This document shows, piece by piece, positions 8,959 through 16,814 of a stretch of DNA of 31,568 nt (positions are counted from its first letter, which is position 1; the number at the start of each line of letters is the position of its first letter). The DNA is from Syntrophaceae bacterium UBA2188. GTDB lineage: Bacteria > Desulfobacterota > BSN033 > UBA1163. Both the position numbers and the translations under genes were made by a program. The stretch covers positions 1 to 31,568 of the forward strand of contig DCVM01000148.1 in NCBI GenBank assembly GCA_002327985.1, read 5' to 3'. The notes beneath the pieces are model-generated. The model was not told the origin of the DNA, did no database searches, and saw nothing but the letters and a program-made list of their open reading frames with translations.

Positions 8959-9909
8959 TTATCCTCCTTGTACCATAGGTTTTCTACCCAAGGTCACCAT
9001 TTTGCCATATCGCCTGATGGCTTCGATGAATCCATCTGGCATGTATAAGACTACAAGAATGAAGAGAACACCAAACACAGCCAAATGCAATCCCCCCGGT
9101 AGATGAAGAGACAGCCACTGCTTAAGTAAAACGAAAAAGACAGATCCGATGATGGGACCGATGAGGGTGCCTATCCCTCCGACGAAGACGATCACCACTG
9201 AGTCGAAGGTCCAAATGGGTGAAAAGACATAACCCGGCTGAATGGCAACCATGTAAAAGGCGAATATCCCTCCTGCTAAGCCAGCAAGAAAAGTGCTGAT
9301 GGCGAAAGCGATGAGCTTGTTTTGAAGAATGTTCACCCCGGAAGTCCTCGCTGCATCCTCATCCTCCCGAATCGCCATCATCCCGAGTCCAAGTCTCGAA
9401 CGACTGATGAAATAAACGGCGATCACAGACAACACAGCTCCCATGAGGCTGAGGTAATAGCGGGGAAGAAGGCTATAGGTTAGCAACGTTTCAACGGGCA
9501 ACACGGAGGCGACTGGGAAACGGGTATCGATGACGACCTTCAGAATCTCAGCCAAGACCAGTGTTCCTATGACAAAATAGATACCTCTTAATCGAAAGGC
9601 GGGTATCCCGATGAGGAGAGCGAAAACCGTAGCGATGAAAGCACCGGAGAGGAGGGAGGCCGGAAAGGGGAGCCCGGCTAACCAAAGGTAACGTGTGGTT
9701 AAGGCTCCCAAACCAAAAAAGGCGGCATGCCCCAGGTTGACCTGACCTGCATAACCGCCAATGATGTTCCAACTTTGTGAAAGGAGGATATACTGCAAGG
9801 TCAAACAAGACCAGGTCAGAACATCGGAACGGTTGGTAAAGAGGGGCAGCATAGCTAAAAGAGCGATGATGCCTCCGAATATGAAAAAACTTTTCCAGTT
9901 TTTCGGCAC
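8959..9909 (-). CDS. livM: Branched-chain amino acid-type ABC transporter permease LivM
   Basis: A 316-residue inner-membrane permease of the LivM type. Multiple hydrophobic helices run through the protein. The conserved LivM stretch LSQSWNIIGGYAGQVNLGHAAFFGLGAL (about 43-70) and the EAA-like loop GMMAIREDEDAARTSGVN are clearly present. The C-terminus has the usual GGIGTLIGPIIGSVFF and LYMPDGF motifs. The length agrees with the family. It pairs with LivH, 11 bp upstream, to form the translocation channel, and is followed by livG. Substrate choice in these systems lies mainly in the binding protein, so nothing about the ligand can be read here. Confidence 0.92.
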   Translation of the reverse strand: MPKNWKSFFIFGGIIALLAMLPLFTNRSDVLTWSCLTLQYILLSQSWNIIGGYAGQVNLGHAAFFGLGALTTRYLWLAGLPFPASLLSGAFIATVFALLIGIPAFRLRGIYFVIGTLVLAEILKVVIDTRFPVASVLPVETLLTYSLLPRYYLSLMGAVLSVIAVYFISRSRLGLGMMAIREDEDAARTSGVNILQNKLIAFAISTFLAGLAGGIFAFYMVAIQPGYVFSPIWTFDSVVIVFVGGIGTLIGPIIGSVFFVLLKQWLSLHLPGGLHLAVFGVLFILVVLYMPDGFIEAIRRYGKMVTLGRKPMVQGG

Positions 9910-9919
9910 AGATTTCTCC

Positions 9920-10792
9920 TTATGCTCTTCCGAATAACCCCTGGGGTCTGAGTACGAGAATGATTAGAAAGATGAGTAGCCCGATGGCAATGGTATAGGG
10001 GCCCATGAAGATAGCGCTTACGGCCTCAACGATTCCCAATATGAGGCCAGCAACAAAAGCCCCTACAATGCTTCCCATTCCAGCGAGGACGACGACAATA
10101 AGGGCTTTAAGAGTCCACGGCATTCCCATGAAGGGGGTAAGTTCCTGCGTCAAAGCAATCAGAACTCCAGCTATGCCAGCTAAGGAAATACCGAGACCGA
10201 AGGTGATCATAAATGTCCATTCGATATGAATTCCAGATAACTTGGCGGCCTTCCAGCTCTCGGCCGTCCCCCTCAAGGATTTGCCAAAGTAGGTTTTAGT
10301 GAGAAATAAATACATGGCAAGAATCACGATGATCGCTATACACACACCGGCCAGAGGCACATAACCAAAACGGACACCGAGCAGATCGAAAGCCTGACCG
10401 CTATATGCAGGGCTTATTGCCCTCTCATCCGCAGTCCATAGCACCATCGCTATTTGAGGAAAGATGAGGTACAGGCCAAAGGCAATGAGGAGGGAATTTT
10501 TTAGCTTCACTTCTTCATGGAATTTTGCTACACGAGAAAAGACCACCTTATAAAAGACAATCCCTATCAGGAAAAGAAAAATTCCCACCAGGGGTAATCC
10601 CACGAAGGGGTCCACACCGTATAGTTTAAAAAGCCAAAAGCCAATGTAACCTCCGACCATTAAAAATTCGCCATGGGCCACATTCAAAATTCTCATCACT
10701 CCAAAAATCAAAGAGAGACCCACTGCAGCTAACCCGTAGAGGGCCCCCACATTGATCCCGTTCACAAAAGTTTGAGCTAAAAACTGAACCAT
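9920..10792 (-). CDS. livH: Branched-chain amino acid-type ABC transporter permease LivH
   Basis: A 290-residue inner-membrane permease of the LivH family. The N-terminal signature GINVGALYGLAAVGLSLIFGVM, followed by NVAHGEFLMVGGY, is characteristic. Several further hydrophobic segments follow, and the LivH-type FGKSLRGTAESWKAAKLSGI cytoplasmic loop for ATPase contact is at about 180-200. The C-terminal GAFVAGLILGIVEAVSAIFMGP and RPQGLFG are typical. It is 13 bp downstream of livF and 11 bp upstream of livM. The gene order K-F-H-M-G differs from the common K-H-M-G-F order, with livF moved next to the binding-protein gene. Confidence 0.92.
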   Translation of the reverse strand: MVQFLAQTFVNGINVGALYGLAAVGLSLIFGVMRILNVAHGEFLMVGGYIGFWLFKLYGVDPFVGLPLVGIFLFLIGIVFYKVVFSRVAKFHEEVKLKNSLLIAFGLYLIFPQIAMVLWTADERAISPAYSGQAFDLLGVRFGYVPLAGVCIAIIVILAMYLFLTKTYFGKSLRGTAESWKAAKLSGIHIEWTFMITFGLGISLAGIAGVLIALTQELTPFMGMPWTLKALIVVVLAGMGSIVGAFVAGLILGIVEAVSAIFMGPYTIAIGLLIFLIILVLRPQGLFGRA

Positions 10793-10805
10793 CCCTTCTT
10801 CTCAT

Positions 10806-11519
10806 TTAAGCGTAATGGGTTCCGAGATAGGCCTGTATCACCCGCCTATCCCTCAGGAGGTTTTTGGCCTGTTCATGTTGGACAATCCGTCCATTCTCAA
10901 TGATGTATGCCCTTTTCGCAACCCTCAAAGCGATATGAACATTTTGCTCCACAAGGAGGATGCTCACCCCGGTTTGATTTATCTGACAGATTGCCTCAAA
11001 AATGTTTTTTGTGACCAGGGGTGCCAACCCCAAGGACGGCTCATCGAGCATGAGCAATTTGGGTCTGGATAGCAGTCCTTTACCTATGGCCAACATCTGT
11101 TGCTCTCCACCACTGAGGGTCCTTGTCAATTGGTTTCTACGATTTTTCAGGATAGGAAACAATCCATATACGACATGGAGGGTCTCCTCTTTTTCTTTCC
11201 TCCCCCTCTTGCTAAAAGCGCCCAACTCTAAATTTTCTGAAACGTTCATCCCAGGAAATATACCCCGATCCTCTGGAACCAGACAGACACCGAATTCGAC
11301 AATTCGATGGGATGGCTCTTTATCGAGTCGAACACCCTCGAAAAGGATCTCTCCTGTAGTGGGTGGTAGAAGGCCTGCTATGGCCTCGAGTAAAGTACTC
11401 TTTCCAGAGCCATTAGCGCCGATAAGAGCGACGATCTCTCCCTTATCGAGAGTGAGGGATACATCCCACAAGGCTTTAAGCTCTCCATAGTATGTATCGA
11501 TATGGTTGACCTCGAGCAT
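10806..11519 (-). CDS. livF: Branched-chain amino acid-type ABC transporter ATP-binding protein LivF
   Basis: A 237-residue ATPase of the LivF group, the partner of LivG. It has a canonical Walker A GANGSGKST (34-42), ABC signature LSGGEQQ (135-141), Walker B LLMLDEPSLGLAP (D159-E160) and the LivF hallmark LVPEDRGIFPGMNVSENLELGA region. The switch region reads LLVEQNVHIAL, with glutamine-asparagine in place of the more usual histidine, as is normal for LivF. The gene starts 60 bp after the binding-protein gene ends and is 13 bp from livH. It is expected to form a heterodimer with the LivG encoded further downstream. Confidence 0.93.
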   Translation of the reverse strand: MLEVNHIDTYYGELKALWDVSLTLDKGEIVALIGANGSGKSTLLEAIAGLLPPTTGEILFEGVRLDKEPSHRIVEFGVCLVPEDRGIFPGMNVSENLELGAFSKRGRKEKEETLHVVYGLFPILKNRRNQLTRTLSGGEQQMLAIGKGLLSRPKLLMLDEPSLGLAPLVTKNIFEAICQINQTGVSILLVEQNVHIALRVAKRAYIIENGRIVQHEQAKNLLRDRRVIQAYLGTHYA

Positions 11520-11578
11520 GGCTTCACCGATCCAAGATGGGCTTACGATCCATCACTCCCTTAATAACTAACTATTTG

Positions 11579-12820
11579 CTATCTCGAAGACCATGGGGGT
11601 TGCCACTTCAAATCCACCTTCGGGATGTTCTTTTTATAATTTTGCCCTGCTTCGTTGTAGTAGACGATGTTCTGTTTCCCATCCTTCCACTGGAGGACGA
11701 GAACCAGCCGGTCAACAGCCCAACCCTGAGGAGAGAAATGAATACGACCCGCTACCGTCTCCGTATCTGTTTTAGCTATGGTATCTCGTATGGCCTTTCT
11801 GTCTAAAATGCCTGCCCTCTTGACAGCATCCACCAAGACCTGTCCTGCTGCATAGGCCGAACCGGTGATTGGATCCCCTAATTTACCGTGAACCTTTTGA
11901 TGCTGAGCATTCAGTTGATCATTGCCTGATATGGCTAACTGGTTGCTCCAGGCGACAGGGACACAAACATAATCGGCAAGGGGGCCTAATGCAGGACCAA
12001 ATGACGAGGCTTCGGGAGCACGGATCCAGTAGATCAGTTTTGGATTGTAATCGAGTTCCTTCATCTGCTTTATCATCGCAGGGCCCTCTGGTGGTGCTGG
12101 GTAACCGAGCAATATTTCTGCTCCGGCTGCCTTCGCCCCTGTGATCATGGCACTGAAATCCTTGGTTCCGAGTGCATATTTCTGGTGGTAAACGATCTCG
12201 AAGCCCTTCTTTTCAGCTCCCTTCCGCCAATATTCCACTGCCTCTTCGCAATCAAGCTGATTGATCTCAAAAATGGCCACCTTCTTGGGCCTCGGCTCCG
12301 GCATGCTCATTATCATGTTGTAAACCAGCGGTGAGATAAAAGGTGTTTTGAAAAAGGTTGAGAACATATAGTTGATACCCCTCTGATGAGGTGTCCAGCC
12401 TGCACAACCAGGACCCAACCATACCATCTTATTCTTCTGGGCAACCACTGTCCCCACCTCAAAGGAGGTACAACCAATTCCCCCCAAATTGGCGACTGCC
12501 CCCCATTCATTGGCAACTTCAAGTTGTAATATCGTTTTAAGTCCATCCGATTCGTCATCGAGTATTTTTATTTCAACAGGAATCTTCTTATTAAATTCCT
12601 TTATGAAAATTCCCCCCTCGGCGTTCACTTTTTCAAAATAGATCTGATAGGCGTTCTTGGCCTGTGTGGCGAGTGGGGCAAACGGCCCGGTCAATGAGAG
12701 AACCGCACTCACTTTAATGGTCTCCGGAGCTTTTTTAGCAGCGGGCAACATGCTCGGAATAACAAAAACCGCACACACCACAAAAAGACTAAATAATATA
12801 ACCAACCATTTTTTCTTCAT
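11579..12820 (-). CDS. Periplasmic substrate-binding protein of Liv-type ABC importer
   Basis: A 413-residue type-I periplasmic binding protein (Peripla_BP_6/LivK-like). Residues 1-28 form a Sec signal peptide: MKKK, a hydrophobic core about 5-24, then a likely cleavage near LPAA. There is no lipobox cysteine, so it should be free in the periplasm. The mature part begins with the typical IKVSAVLSLTGPFAPLATQAKNAY segment. The C-terminal domain contains AGQVLVDAVKRAG and a GRIHFSPQG motif common to this family. GGGAGG lies about 10 bases before the ATG. A gap of roughly 195 bp separates it from the upstream enoyl-CoA hydratase gene and includes an inverted repeat, so this gene may have an additional promoter. 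The ligand is probably the growth substrate of the cluster. Confidence 0.92.
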   Translation of the reverse strand: MKKKWLVILFSLFVVCAVFVIPSMLPAAKKAPETIKVSAVLSLTGPFAPLATQAKNAYQIYFEKVNAEGGIFIKEFNKKIPVEIKILDDESDGLKTILQLEVANEWGAVANLGGIGCTSFEVGTVVAQKNKMVWLGPGCAGWTPHQRGINYMFSTFFKTPFISPLVYNMIMSMPEPRPKKVAIFEINQLDCEEAVEYWRKGAEKKGFEIVYHQKYALGTKDFSAMITGAKAAGAEILLGYPAPPEGPAMIKQMKELDYNPKLIYWIRAPEASSFGPALGPLADYVCVPVAWSNQLAISGNDQLNAQHQKVHGKLGDPITGSAYAAGQVLVDAVKRAGILDRKAIRDTIAKTDTETVAGRIHFSPQGWAVDRLVLVLQWKDGKQNIVYYNEAGQNYKKNIPKVDLKWQPPWSSR

Positions 12821-12949
12821 TTTTTTACCCCTCCCTTGTTAAGTCATTTTTTCTCAGATCATTCGAATTATTCCCCACCATATCCTATATAATTTCTTGG
12901 CTTCCCTTTCTACCACCTCCCTTCCATGATTATCAAGGGGTCCTATTGG

Positions 12950-12974
12950 GTGAAGCCCCATTGTGATGCTTCAC
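12950..12974. promoter_or_regulatory. Inverted repeat upstream of the binding-protein gene
   Basis: GTGAAGC at 12950-12956 is matched by GCTTCAC at 12968-12974, a 7-bp inverted repeat with an 11-base loop. It is not followed by a T-run on either strand, so it is a poor terminator. On the minus strand one arm reads GTGAAGCAT, close to the GTGAAACAT of the repeats in front of the iclR gene. It lies about 130 bp upstream of the importer genes and could be an operator or a processing hairpin. Confidence 0.35.
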
Positions 12975-13015
12975 GAAATTCCATCGCCCTTATATTCTCA
13001 ATCACAGTGGTTCAA

Positions 13016-13798
13016 TCATTTTCCTTTAAAGGCTGGTGTTCTTTTTTCTAAGAACGCGGCGATGCCTTCCTCGGCATCTTTAGAATGAGCAACTCTATCG
13101 TATTCGTCGAGTTCGAGTTTAAGAGCGTTATCAAGAGGAAGGTCAATGCCTCTGCTTATGGCCCTTTTGCACGCTTTGACCGCGAAGGGACCGCTTGAGG
13201 CAATTTTCTTTGCCAAAATGTTTACCTCCTCCATAAGGGCCTCACTGCTGTTACACACCTTCTCCACCAAACCAAATTGGTAGGCCTCGGCGGCTGTGAG
13301 CATATCTCCCGTAAACATAAGGTATTTTGCCCTACCCACTCCAAGGAGTCTTGGAAGGAGCTGAGTTCCTCCATAACCGGCCATGAGTCCGAGTTTCGCT
13401 TCTGGAAATCCAAATTTCGCATTCTCCGAGGCAATCCGGATATCGCATGCCATCGCCAACTCGCATCCACCACCGAGAGCATATCCATTTATTGCGGCAA
13501 TCACGACTTTACTTGATCCCCGAATCTTAGAGAAGATCGCCTGGCCTTTCGCAATCAGTTCGGATCGCTTGGTGCCTGCTTCTTTAATCTCTTTTACATC
13601 AGCCCCTACAATAAAAGCTTTATTACCTTCTCCAGTGATTACTACAACGATAACTTGGTCATCTTGCTCCAACTCTGAAAAGATCTGTTCAAGCCTCATC
13701 ATAATGTTGCTGTTCAAAGCATTGAGCGCTTTTTCCCTCTTGATGATGATGTAAGCAATGGGTCCTTCTCTGTTAAAGAGTGTCTCTTCTCCGTTCAT
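13016..13798 (-). CDS. Enoyl-CoA hydratase/isomerase family (crotonase) protein
   Basis: A 260-residue crotonase, expected to hydrate a trans-2-enoyl-CoA to the 3-hydroxyacyl-CoA in the cytoplasm. Both catalytic glutamates of classical hydratases are present: E113 in GGGCELAMACD and E133 in FGFPEAKLGL. The oxyanion-hole segments are FIVGADVKE and GGCE. The C-terminus (EGIAAFLEKRTPAFKGK) is that of short-chain enoyl-CoA hydratases. It is the first structural gene after the iclR gene, 60 bp downstream on the same strand, so it is likely under the same control. Its presence implies that the pathway proceeds through CoA thioesters, although the cluster itself encodes no CoA ligase or transferase. 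Confidence 0.92.
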   Translation of the reverse strand: MNGEETLFNREGPIAYIIIKREKALNALNSNIMMRLEQIFSELEQDDQVIVVVITGEGNKAFIVGADVKEIKEAGTKRSELIAKGQAIFSKIRGSSKVVIAAINGYALGGGCELAMACDIRIASENAKFGFPEAKLGLMAGYGGTQLLPRLLGVGRAKYLMFTGDMLTAAEAYQFGLVEKVCNSSEALMEEVNILAKKIASSGPFAVKACKRAISRGIDLPLDNALKLELDEYDRVAHSKDAEEGIAAFLEKRTPAFKGK

Positions 13799-13858
13799 TT
13801 ATGATCCCTTCTTGATACAAAAAAGCTCCGAGTTAGAAACATGCATGCCGTCATGCGG

Positions 13859-14686
13859 TTAAGGACCTGGTCGGTTTTTCGTGGAGCCTTGCTGATTTAT
13901 CTCTCTCTCAAGATAGCCCATTTCTTGCGAAATCTTCCTTGCTGTTTTACACACCTCTTTGATAATCTGCTTTGTGCCTGTGGAGTTCAGAGATGAAGAG
14001 ATGATGCCGACTCCCACCCCGGCAATGACTTTTCCGGTATAATCCCGTATAGGGGCAGCAATTCCCGTGATCCCCTCTAAAGCTTCTTCCTTATCCACAA
14101 AGAACCCTTGTTCACGAATTTTAAGAAGCCTTTTCCTGAAGACTATCTGGTTTGTAATAGACCTTCTAGTAAAAGGTCTCAGAGGGGTTTTCTTCAATAG
14201 TCGATTGACTTCGCTCTCTGGAAGATAAGCCACCAGGATCTGGCCCAGCATTCCGAAGTGGGGTGGGCGCCGAGTTCCTATCTGTGAGGCAAATCGAATG
14301 GGATTCCTCGTATCCTCCATTTTGTCGATGTAAACGAGCTCGTCATCCTGTAAGACACCCAGAAAGGTTGTCTTTCCTAAAGTGAATTGCAATTGGGTTA
14401 AATGGGGAGACGCAACTCTTCTGATCGAAAAGGATGAAAAGATGACGCTTCCCAGTTCGAACAACTTGAGACCAAGGGAATACTGTTTTGAAGGCGGATC
14501 ATATCTGAGGAAGTCGCATTTCATCAATGTGAAGGAGAGTCTTGAAACCGTTGCTTTGGAGAGATTCAGAATCTTCGATAATTGACTTAAGGTTAACGCC
14601 TGTCTATCCCTATTGAAGGCGCATAGAATCTTGAGAGCCCTTTCGAGTGATCGGTTATAGAAACGTTCCTTTTTTAGGGAAAACAT
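13859..14686 (-). CDS. IclR-family transcriptional regulator
   Basis: A 275-residue regulator with an N-terminal winged helix-turn-helix (about 12-70: RSLERALKILCAF, LTLSQLSKILNLSKATVSRLSFTL) and a C-terminal IclR effector domain (about 80-255, ending in the GITGIAAPIRDYTGKVIAGVGV core). Such proteins sense small organic acids or pathway intermediates and repress or activate adjacent catabolic genes. It is the first gene of the minus-strand cluster. Its promoter has perfect consensus hexamers, and two direct repeats fill the 31 bases between the predicted transcription start and the ATG, so autorepression is likely. No convincing Shine-Dalgarno is present, because the repeats occupy that position. 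The ATG at 14686 is still preferred, because the HTH begins within 12 residues of it. Confidence 0.93.
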   Translation of the reverse strand: MFSLKKERFYNRSLERALKILCAFNRDRQALTLSQLSKILNLSKATVSRLSFTLMKCDFLRYDPPSKQYSLGLKLFELGSVIFSSFSIRRVASPHLTQLQFTLGKTTFLGVLQDDELVYIDKMEDTRNPIRFASQIGTRRPPHFGMLGQILVAYLPESEVNRLLKKTPLRPFTRRSITNQIVFRKRLLKIREQGFFVDKEEALEGITGIAAPIRDYTGKVIAGVGVGIISSSLNSTGTKQIIKEVCKTARKISQEMGYLEREINQQGSTKNRPGP

Positions 14687-14717
14687 AATGTATCACTTAA
14701 TGAATCAATGTTTCACT
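14687..14717. promoter_or_regulatory. Direct-repeat operator candidate for the IclR regulator
   Basis: AATGTATCACT at 14687-14697 and AATGTTTCACT at 14707-14717 match at 10 of 11 bases and start exactly 20 bp apart, two helical turns, so both face the same side of DNA. They lie between the -10 box and the start codon of the regulator gene, where bound protein would block transcription. IclR-family proteins often bind as paired dimers, which fits but is not proven here. Confidence 0.55.
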
Positions 14718-14724
14718 GTATTAA

Positions 14725-14752
14725 ATTATACCGCAATAAAAAGTTTTGTCAA
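14725..14752 (-). promoter_or_regulatory. Consensus sigma-70 promoter of the iclR-family gene
   Basis: Read on the minus strand, TTGACA (14752-14747) is followed by a 16-bp spacer and TATAAT (14730-14725); both hexamers are perfect consensus. The predicted transcription start is near 14718, giving a leader of about 31 bases before the ATG at 14686. Such a strong promoter with an overlapping repeat element suggests a tightly repressed gene or operon. Confidence 0.8.
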
Positions 14753-14849
14753 GAAATATTTTTCAAAACCTGGAACTCTGATATAAGGATCAAGGATCGA
14801 AGATAGTTATGGTAGCACAAATAGATTCGCTGAAGTTATGTGGGATGAA

Positions 14850-15707
14850 TTAGGGAGGTGAGAGTCCGGTATACTTGGTATAAATCGAACTACGGGTGAC
14901 TCCAAGTACTTTGGTCGTTTTGTGAACCGAAAAATCGACCAGCATAATTACTTCATGGGAAAGAAAGATCCCAAAGTAGGCCCCCGCAAAAACAATCAGT
15001 TTATTGCGGTTGAGCATTTTGAGCTTTCTTCGATACATCTCCCGGTACGTTTCTTTGCCTAACGCATCAAGCCGTGCCTGCTCTTCTTGCCACATCAAAA
15101 AGGCTTTGCTCAGCGCCTTCATGGCCATCACCATGTAGACCTGAACAAACACACCCTCCCTTGTCTCCTGGGGAGGATCCTCCAGATGCCAGTCCTGTTT
15201 CGTCTCATGAAAGAGATTATTTTCCAACAGACTGCGATCATCATAACGGTCAAAAGCGACAAAGGGATCTTTAACCTCTCCATTGGTTACAAAAACCACT
15301 TGTTTATCCACCGGAGGCGTCTGGTTGTTCCAGGTTTTGACCACCACCGCATTCAAGGGAATCGGCTCATAATCTTTCTTAGCCGTATTCGCCTCAGACC
15401 CTTCGGGGTTAAACCAATCGCAACTCAAAAGCCCTGGTACCCCTACCAAGGTCGTTAAAACCTTCTCGTCAAATTTCTTCTTCCCATAACCATGCCTCAC
15501 CGTCACTTCACGCGTTCTCTCCATCGAGCAAGGAGCCTCCAAGGCAAGTGCCCGGGCATCCCGGGTCGCTTCCATATCGCTCTTCAAAGGAATGATAAAT
15601 TCAATCCCTTGCTGATCGATCGCATATAAACTCTTCCCATCCAAAAAGGCTCGGTCCACCACCAGGGAACGGATCACACTGGTCTCCTTCACATTCTCTT
15701 TGGCCTG
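14850..15707 (-). pseudogene. N-terminally truncated DDE transposase (IS4/IS1634-like)
   Basis: About 286 codons of the C-terminal part of a DDE transposase. The second catalytic aspartate region (VVDRAFLDG) and the Y-R-E-K-like block DDRSLLENNLFHETKQDW are present. The C-terminal coil ends in VLGVTRSSIYTKY, typical of IS4/IS1634-type elements. The domain carrying the first aspartate is missing: in frame, the sequence meets a stop at 15708-15710, where a DUF89 remnant on the other strand begins. A GTG at 15692 gives the longest formal ORF, but this is not a plausible native start. No terminal inverted repeat can be defined because one end is gone. The element is inactive and marks a deletion or recombination junction. 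Confidence 0.8.
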
Positions 15708-15709
15708 CT

Positions 15710-16218
15710 ACAATACCGGAGGGGATCATCGAAACGTGGCACGGATTGGAGATCGACAGGGGGCATATCGATGGCTTGAAGGAAAGGTTTAGAAAAGCCC
15801 GAAGGGTTGTTTACCTCGGAGACAATTGTGGTGAGCTGGTATTTGATAGGCTTTTAATAGAAGTCCTTCTTGAAATGTATGATTTGGAAATGACTTATGT
15901 GACTCGCACGCTTCCCATTATGAATGATGCCACGTTAAGAGATGCCCTTTCCATGGGTATGGCGAAAGTGGCTCACCTGATGGAAAATGGAGTTGTTGAA
16001 CACCTCCAGGCACTTTTTTAAAAAGGATCTGTCCGGAATTAAAAAGATTGATAGGAAATTCAGATCTAGTGATATCAAAAGGGGGAGGAAACTATGATTC
16101 GCTCACTGAAGAAAGAAGTCTCAAAGGGAAAGTTTCTTTTTTATTCTTGGCAAAATGCTATCCCTATTGCTATCTCCACCACGTTTCCCTGAACACTCCT
16201 ATCATTGACCATTTTTAA
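15710..16218 (+). pseudogene. DUF89 (ARMT1-like damage-control phosphatase) pseudogene
   Basis: Three successive reading frames together read as the second part of a DUF89 protein, a metal-dependent phosphatase family. Frame one (to a TAA at 16019-16021) gives RRVVYLGDNCGELVFD and LPIMNDATLRDA, matching the family DN-GE-D and ND-T-DA motifs. A second frame gives KIDRKFRSSDI, and from about 16087 a third frame gives GNYDSL and FLFLAKC, which correspond to the family's (K)GxGNYE and KC motifs. It ends at a TAA at 16216-16218. The N-terminal half is missing at the junction with the transposase fragment. At least two frameshifts plus a small deletion make this a decayed gene rather than a sequencing slip. 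Confidence 0.7.
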
Positions 16219-16224
16219 ATGGTC
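16207..16224. repeat. Short perfect palindrome
   Basis: GACCATTT and AAATGGTC form an 8-bp perfect inverted repeat with a 2-base centre, at the end of the DUF89 remnant. No T-run follows on either strand, so a terminator role is weak. It may be an old protein-binding site or chance. Confidence 0.3.
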
Positions 16225-16240
16225 CTCCACAGGACTCAAT

Positions 16241-16260
16241 CTGTCAGACACTGTCAGACA
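16241..16260. repeat. Tandem 10-bp repeat
   Basis: CTGTCAGACA occurs twice in immediate tandem (16241-16250 and 16251-16260), in the gene-free stretch between the DUF89 remnant and the SCP2 gene. Apart from this and the nearby palindrome I see nothing in 16225-16372. Confidence 0.7.
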
Positions 16261-16372
16261 GCCACACCAAAGGTTTTTGACTTCCAGCCGGAAGAGCAGC
16301 TGTCGGCCTGACTTCAAGGGACCCCAACAGGATGCCTGATCAAGCGACAGTCATTCCAGGTTGTCGGTGATC

Positions 16373-16693
16373 TTACTTGAGCAAACTCTGCAACTGCATC
16401 GCCAGCATCATATCGCCTTTTACCTTAAGCTTTCCTCCCATAAAGGCTGCAATGCTGTCCAGCCTACCCTCCACCATATCAGTAAAATCGTTTGAATCCA
16501 TGGTAATAGTGATGTTTGAGGACTCTGAGGCGCCTTCGTTAATCACGCCCTTTCCGTCGGCGATCGTCACAGAGTATATTCCAGGATCTCCCCCACCGAT
16601 GTCAAATTGGAACACACCCTGCAATCCCGCCAACTTTGCAGGATTGGCCTCCATCCTTTTCTGCATTTCGTTAAAAATGTCCTTGGTCGCCAT
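16373..16693 (-). CDS. SCP2 sterol-binding domain protein
   Basis: A 106-residue single-domain SCP2-like protein. The sequence runs through the whole fold: FNEMQKRMEANP helix, VFQFDIGGGDPGIYSVTIADGKG strands, NITITMDSNDFTDMVEGRLD, and the closing FMGGKLKVKGDMMLAMQLQSLLK. Proteins of this type bind hydrophobic ligands, such as fatty acyl-CoA or sterol-like molecules, in a tunnel. Stand-alone versions are common in anaerobic bacteria near acyl-CoA metabolism, but their role is unclear. AAAGGAGG sits eight bases before the ATG and a good sigma-70 promoter lies at 16746-16774, so it is a well-expressed, independent gene. It is intact although surrounded by mobile-element debris. Confidence 0.88.
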   Translation of the reverse strand: MATKDIFNEMQKRMEANPAKLAGLQGVFQFDIGGGDPGIYSVTIADGKGVINEGASESSNITITMDSNDFTDMVEGRLDSIAAFMGGKLKVKGDMMLAMQLQSLLK

Positions 16694-16745
16694 TTCGATC
16701 CTCCTTTTTCTTTATTGAACGAAAGAGTAGATAAAACCTCAATAA

Positions 16746-16774
16746 AATTTACATAATCTCGTAAAAAGTGTCAA
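16746..16774 (-). promoter_or_regulatory. Sigma-70 promoter of the SCP2 gene
   Basis: On the minus strand a perfect TTGACA (16774-16769) and TAAATT (16751-16746, 4 of 6 to consensus) are separated by 17 bp. The site lies about 50 bp upstream of the SCP2 start codon. Confidence 0.55.
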
Positions 16775-16797
16775 CCGTTGATTGCACCGTTGATTGT
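16774..16797. repeat. Tandem 12-bp repeat
   Basis: ACCGTTGATTGC is followed directly by ACCGTTGATTGT, two copies that match at 11 of 12 bases. It lies just upstream of the -35 box of the SCP2 promoter and could be a regulator site or part of a mobile-element end. Confidence 0.6.
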
Positions 16798-16814
16798 ACT
16801 TTGTCAAGCCGATT

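Noticed and set aside
16207..16224. Rho-independent terminator at the palindrome
   Set aside because: The stem is AT-rich and no T-run follows on either strand.
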